The notes beneath the pieces were generated by a model that saw nothing but the letters and a program-made list of their open reading frames with translations, was not told where the DNA came from and did not search any database. Source: Bdellovibrio sp. (GTDB taxonomy: Bacteria; Bdellovibrionota; Bdellovibrionia; Bdellovibrionales; UBA1609). Taken from it: a stretch of DNA of 8,483 bases. The stretch covers positions 1 to 8,483 of the forward strand of contig RFKI01000168.1 in NCBI GenBank assembly GCA_003694355.1, written 5' to 3'. Numbering within the stretch: position 1 is the stretch's first letter; each line of letters opens with the position of its first letter. Shown piece by piece: positions 6,019 through 8,483 of the stretch. The translations under genes were made by a program, and so were the position numbers.

Positions 6019-7194
6019 ATGAATTCACAAAAAACCATTTTATATATCAGTTATGATGGTCTGCAAGAACCATTAGGTCAATCACAGGTTTACTCTTATA
6101 TTAAAGAACTTAGTAAAAGTTATAGAATCATCCTTCTGAGTTTTGAAAAACAACAAGACTCTAACTATGACCACTGGAAAACCATACTTTCACAACACCA
6201 TATCCTATGGCATCCTTTGCCTTATCATAAAACACCCTCTTTGCTTGCTACAGCTTACGATGTTTTTCAGGGACTCCGCATGGCTCGCTCTATTAAAAAA
6301 AAACATAAGACGTCTTTAACCCATGCTCGTAGTTATGTCGCTACTTTTATTGCCTGGTTGCTTTTCAAACAAAAAAAACAACCTTTTATTTTTGATATGA
6401 GAGGATTCTGGGCTGACGAAAAAGTAGAGGGCGGTTCATGGAAACCCTCTTCAATCATCTATAAGATAACCAAATGGCTCGAAAGAAAATTTATTTCAGA
6501 CTCTTCCAAAATTATCTCACTCACAAAAACAGCCAAAAGAGAAATCCAAAAAAAATTTTCCATCCCCCCAGAAAAAATATCAGTGATCCCAACCTGCACG
6601 GACCTAAAAAAATTCAAGCCTCTTAATAAAAAAAAACCATCTCCCTTTTTAATAGGCTATGTGGGGGCCACCCAGTTGTGGTACCGCTTTGAACCTGTCG
6701 CCTGGTTTTTTAAAGCCTTTCAAAAGCACCACCCTGATGCGCTTTTGAAAATTTTCAACAAGGGAGAACATGAATATATTCAGAAAGTGCTAAAAAAATA
6801 TCAAATTACCCATTTTTCCCTGCAATACTCCTCTCACTCAAAGATTGCACAGAACATACAGAACTTACATTTAGGTGTTTTTTTTATTTACCCTTCTTAT
6901 TCAAAAAAAGCTTCAACGCCAACAAAACTTGGAGAGTTCCTGGCTTGCGGTGTTCCTTGCTTTACCAACTCAGGTGTTGGTGATGTGGATGAAATCCTCC
7001 AGGACAATAAAGTTGGATGTGTGGTAAAAAACATGGAGCCTTCTGAAATTGAAAAGAAAATTCCAGATTTATTAAATTTACTGAAAGACCCCGAACTTCC
7101 TCAACGTTGCCGAAAGGTGGCCGAAGAAATTTTCTCTCTGGAAAAAGGCGTCCAAAAATATAAGCAGGTGTACCGCTCTCTTGTCGGTCAATGA
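6019..7194 (+). CDS. GT4-family glycosyltransferase (GT-B fold)
   Basis: Probable cytoplasmic glycosyltransferase of 391 aa for surface glycan synthesis. The N-terminal domain starts 'ILYISYDGLQEPLGQSQV' (7-24), a hallmark opening of a polysaccharide glycosyltransferase group, followed by 'HARSY' (102-106) and 'FDMRGFWADE' (125-134). The C-terminal domain has 'IPTCTDLKKF' (190-199), 'IGYVGA' (212-217) and 'STPTKLGEFLACGVP' (299-313). In this motif the second Glu of E-x7-E is kept (E306), while the first position is Ala298, as in relatives with the PTKLGE signature. The ATG at 6019 has no Shine-Dalgarno; AATAATATAATAAA precedes it directly. It still fits because the first beta strand begins six residues later. 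It converges on the phasin-like gene: its stop is 110 bp from that gene's TGA, but overlaps by 7 bp the end of the longer frame described there. Confidence 0.88.
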   Translation: MNSQKTILYISYDGLQEPLGQSQVYSYIKELSKSYRIILLSFEKQQDSNYDHWKTILSQHHILWHPLPYHKTPSLLATAYDVFQGLRMARSIKKKHKTSLTHARSYVATFIAWLLFKQKKQPFIFDMRGFWADEKVEGGSWKPSSIIYKITKWLERKFISDSSKIISLTKTAKREIQKKFSIPPEKISVIPTCTDLKKFKPLNKKKPSPFLIGYVGATQLWYRFEPVAWFFKAFQKHHPDALLKIFNKGEHEYIQKVLKKYQITHFSLQYSSHSKIAQNIQNLHLGVFFIYPSYSKKASTPTKLGEFLACGVPCFTNSGVGDVDEILQDNKVGCVVKNMEPSEIEKKIPDLLNLLKDPELPQRCRKVAEEIFSLEKGVQKYKQVYRSLVGQ

Positions 7195-7304
7195 GAGGGT
7201 TCTTCCTCTTCTTCATCCCTGACTTTTACAGAGGCCTTGATTTCATGATTGTCGCTTGAAGAAGTTTCCTGACTTTCTTTGTCTCCCTTGGCTTTCTTTT
7301 TATG
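7188..7304 (-). other. In-frame continuation of the phasin-like gene beyond its TGA (38 codons)
   Basis: Immediately after the TGA at 7307-7305 the same frame remains open for 38 codons to a second TGA at 7190-7188. It reads HKKKAKGDKESQETSSSD, then NHEIKASVKVRDEEEEEPSH. The peptide is hydrophilic, with a Lys-rich start, a Ser-rich middle and a five-Glu end, as in disordered tails of helical granule or lipid-associated proteins. 'IKASVKVRD' echoes 'IQAEVEVIK' just before the stop. This may be the true C-terminus cut off by one nonsense change or a sequencing error. Chance openness over 38 codons is not negligible, so the call is tentative. No other content is visible in this stretch. Confidence 0.45.
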
Positions 7305-7637
7305 TCAGGACAGGGGCTTTTTGATCACTTCCACTTCTGCCTGAATGCGAAACTTATGCCCTTCCACAAAACGGGAAGCTTCTTTAACAAAATCAATTTT
7401 GGATAAGATCTTGACCAGTTCACCACCAACTCGATTCATGAGCTCTTCTTTAGAGCGGTTAGCTCCTTGCAAGAGCAAATTTAAAACATCTTTAGGTAGC
7501 TTTAATTCACTCACATAGGCCTTAATGCTTTCCTCAGTCATAAACGCCGCACCAAGACCTGCGCTTAAAAACTTCTTAATAGCCTCGGAAAGCTTCAGTG
7601 ACTCTCCACCAGAACGTTCTTCTTCATTGTTATCCAT
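7305..7637 (-). CDS. Small phasin-like helical protein, possibly truncated by an in-frame TGA
   Basis: A 110-aa soluble, mainly helical protein. 'LSEAIKKFLSAGLGAAFMTEESIKAYVSELKLP' (positions about 18-50, given here by its order) resembles the opening of phasin-like proteins of the polyhydroxyalkanoate-regulator type, where a 'GLGAA..T.E.' segment precedes a long amphipathic helix. After it comes 'NRSKEELMNRVGGELVKILSK' (about 60-80) and a short strand-like end 'FRIQAEVEVIKK'. The family link is by general resemblance, and any granule or lipid role is inference. The ATG at 7637 is chosen because GAGGAG ends 4 nt upstream and it overlaps the preceding stop (8-bp overlap), a sign of translational coupling. 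The in-frame ATG at 7667 would lie well inside the upstream gene. The frame continues past the stop for 38 plausible codons, so the full protein may be about 149 aa. Confidence 0.72.
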   Translation of the reverse strand: MDNNEEERSGGESLKLSEAIKKFLSAGLGAAFMTEESIKAYVSELKLPKDVLNLLLQGANRSKEELMNRVGGELVKILSKIDFVKEASRFVEGHKFRIQAEVEVIKKPLS

Positions 7638-8058
7638 AAAGCTCCTCAACTCGTTTATGATAGGCACTCATCATGTTAGGAAGATTCACATTCACCAAGG
7701 TTTTTGCCACAGGACCAGGCACAAACATTTTAAACTTGGCCTCCAAAGTATAAGTGGCTCTCGTCTTCCCAGCGTCTTCTTCTAAAACCCAAGACCCTGT
7801 GGACACTTTAAACAAATCCCCAGAGTCGAACACCCAGCTCACCTTTGTAAAGGGTTCTTCAGTCATCCATAGCCGATAGGTAAAGCTTCGAATGAGGTTA
7901 ATTTTATACTCCACCAGTTTTTTATTCCCCTCCTCCTGAAGAATTCGACACTCTTTCACCTCTGTTAAAAACTCAGGATACTTTTCATAATCCGTTATGA
8001 TTTTAAAAAATTGTTCGGGCGTGCAATTAAAAACTTCTGTGGTTTGAGCCTGTGACAT
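7630..8058 (-). CDS. START/SRPBCC-domain protein, RatA/COQ10-like
   Basis: A 142-aa single-domain soluble protein with the helix-grip fold that binds hydrophobic ligands. Diagnostic features: the opening strand 'TTEVFNCTPEQFFKIITDYEKYPEFLTEV' (about 6-34, the 'DY..YP.F...V' motif of the RatA/COQ10 polyketide-cyclase-like group), central strands 'VEYKINLIRSFTYRL' and 'STGSWVLEE', and the long C-terminal helix 'NMMSAYHKRVEELYG'. Length matches the family. In bacteria members are called ribosome-association or ubiquinone-binding proteins; which applies here cannot be read from the sequence. The ATG at 8058 has a purine-rich GAGAGGAG just upstream. It sits 17 bp after the upstream helical gene and overlaps the phasin-like gene by 8 bp, so all three probably share one transcript. 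The pairing of a lipid-binding fold with a phasin-like protein suggests a role at membrane lipids or storage granules, which is inference. Confidence 0.85.
   Translation of the reverse strand: MSQAQTTEVFNCTPEQFFKIITDYEKYPEFLTEVKECRILQEEGNKKLVEYKINLIRSFTYRLWMTEEPFTKVSWVFDSGDLFKVSTGSWVLEEDAGKTRATYTLEAKFKMFVPGPVAKTLVNVNLPNMMSAYHKRVEELYG
7642..7647 (-). promoter_or_regulatory. Strong ribosome binding site (GAGGAG) for the phasin-like gene
   Basis: GAGGAG on the minus strand, followed by CTTT and the ATG at 7637. It lies within the last codons of the START-domain gene and fixes the start of the downstream gene at 7637 rather than 7667. Confidence 0.7.
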
Positions 8059-8061
8059 ATT

Positions 8062-8069
8062 CTCCTCTC
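8062..8069 (-). promoter_or_regulatory. Ribosome binding site of the START-domain gene
   Basis: GAGAGGAG on the minus strand, ending 3 nt before the ATG at 8058 (GAGAGG gives a more usual 5-nt spacing). It lies in the 17-bp gap after the upstream stop codon. Confidence 0.65.
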
Positions 8070-8075
8070 TTCAGT

Positions 8076-8483
8076 TTAATTAAGCAGAGACACTGGTTCA
8101 ATCGGATTAGAGCGACCTTCCAGAACCTCTTTCAGTTTTTGAATAAGTTTTTTCAATTTCCCACTTATGATCTGAGTGTTCTCTCGAATAAGCTCTTCGG
8201 CCTCATTGATTTCACTGTTAAGAAGCCAAAGGTCTCTAAATTGTTCTGGAGCCATTCTTCGTTTAACGCCCTCCAACTTTTTAAGGTTTCCATAAATCTC
8301 CAGCAACCTTTCAGGAATATGCAACAAGTATTCTGAAACCATCCGCCCTTCTTCGTCAAAATACTCATTGCCAAAAGTTTCCAATTCTTGACTTATAGAA
8401 GCCAACTTTTTCTGATCAGAGAGACAAGAGGATAACCCATCCACATGAGCCCAATAATTGTCACTTAAAGCCCAGTGTGTGTC
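8076..8483 (-). CDS. Helical protein of unknown function, 5' end outside window
   Basis: I do not recognise this protein. The frame is open from the right edge to a TAA at 8078-8076, giving 135 visible residues. It is therefore longer than the 122 residues that would follow from the GTG at 8444, and nothing marks that GTG as a start. The visible N-terminal part is aromatic ('HWALSDNYWAHVDGL'). The rest is strongly helical and charged: 'SISQELETFGNEYFDEEG', 'SEYLLHIPERLLEIYGNLKKL', 'EINEAEELIRENTQIISGKL', ending 'KKLIQKLKEVLEG', with heptad-like spacing suggesting a coiled coil or helical bundle. No transmembrane segment is visible. It is followed after 17 bp by the START-domain gene on the same strand, so it likely belongs to the same operon. 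Confidence 0.7.
   Translation of the reverse strand, partial: DTHWALSDNYWAHVDGLSSCLSDQKKLASISQELETFGNEYFDEEGRMVSEYLLHIPERLLEIYGNLKKLEGVKRRMAPEQFRDLWLLNSEINEAEELIRENTQIISGKLKKLIQKLKEVLEGRSNPIEPVSLLN

Noticed and set aside
8052..8336. 94-aa plus-strand open frame
   Set aside because: It is antisense to the unknown helical gene, whose frame is open to the edge, has a close downstream co-directional neighbour and a consistent helical composition.
1..8483. CRISPR arrays, tRNA or rRNA genes, insertion sequences, attachment sites
   Set aside because: No regularly spaced repeats, cloverleaf or ribosomal sequences, transposase frames or terminal inverted repeats were seen; coding regions cover nearly all of the window.

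Overview
The window is AT-rich (roughly 40% GC by eye) bacterial chromosome, densely packed, with eight protein genes and no RNA genes, IS elements or CRISPR arrays that I could see. The gene set (large hybrid sensor kinase, varied surface-polysaccharide glycosyltransferases, a phasin-like helical protein next to a START-type lipid-binding protein) fits a Gram-negative bacterium of the old 'Deltaproteobacteria' type (Bdellovibrionota, Myxococcota or relatives). That taxonomic guess is weak because it rests on general resemblance only.

Layout. (1) 3-1679, plus strand: a membrane-bound hybrid histidine kinase whose 5' end lies outside the window. It ends in a palindromic hairpin followed by a T-tract. 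(2) 1635-3669, minus strand: a two-gene unit, a nucleotidyltransferase-fold protein (2719-3669) followed by a GT4 glycosyltransferase (1635-2741), overlapping by 23 bp. (3) 3683-4987, plus strand: a multispanning membrane protein of the polysaccharide polymerase / GT-C type. (4) 4945-5961, minus strand: a second GT-B glycosyltransferase. (5) 6019-7194, plus strand: a third GT-B glycosyltransferase. (6) 7188/7305 to the right edge, minus strand: an apparent operon of an unrecognised helical protein (cut by the edge), a RatA/COQ10-like START-domain protein and a short phasin-like protein.

Genes 2-5 look like part of a surface-polysaccharide cluster: three cytoplasmic glycosyltransferases that would build a glycan on a carrier, a membrane protein that could polymerise or transfer it, and a nucleotidyltransferase-fold protein of unknown substrate. 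Unusually, these genes are not one operon. They alternate in strand, so that the window is a chain of convergent pairs with overlapping 3' ends and divergent pairs with very short (13 and 57 bp) spacers.

The two observations most worth checking are the palindromic element at 1651-1689, which supplies the C-terminal residues of both convergent proteins, and the in-frame TGA in the phasin-like gene at 7305-7307, after which the same frame stays open for 38 codons of protein-like sequence up to the next gene. I did not find a clearly new defence or mobile system here.
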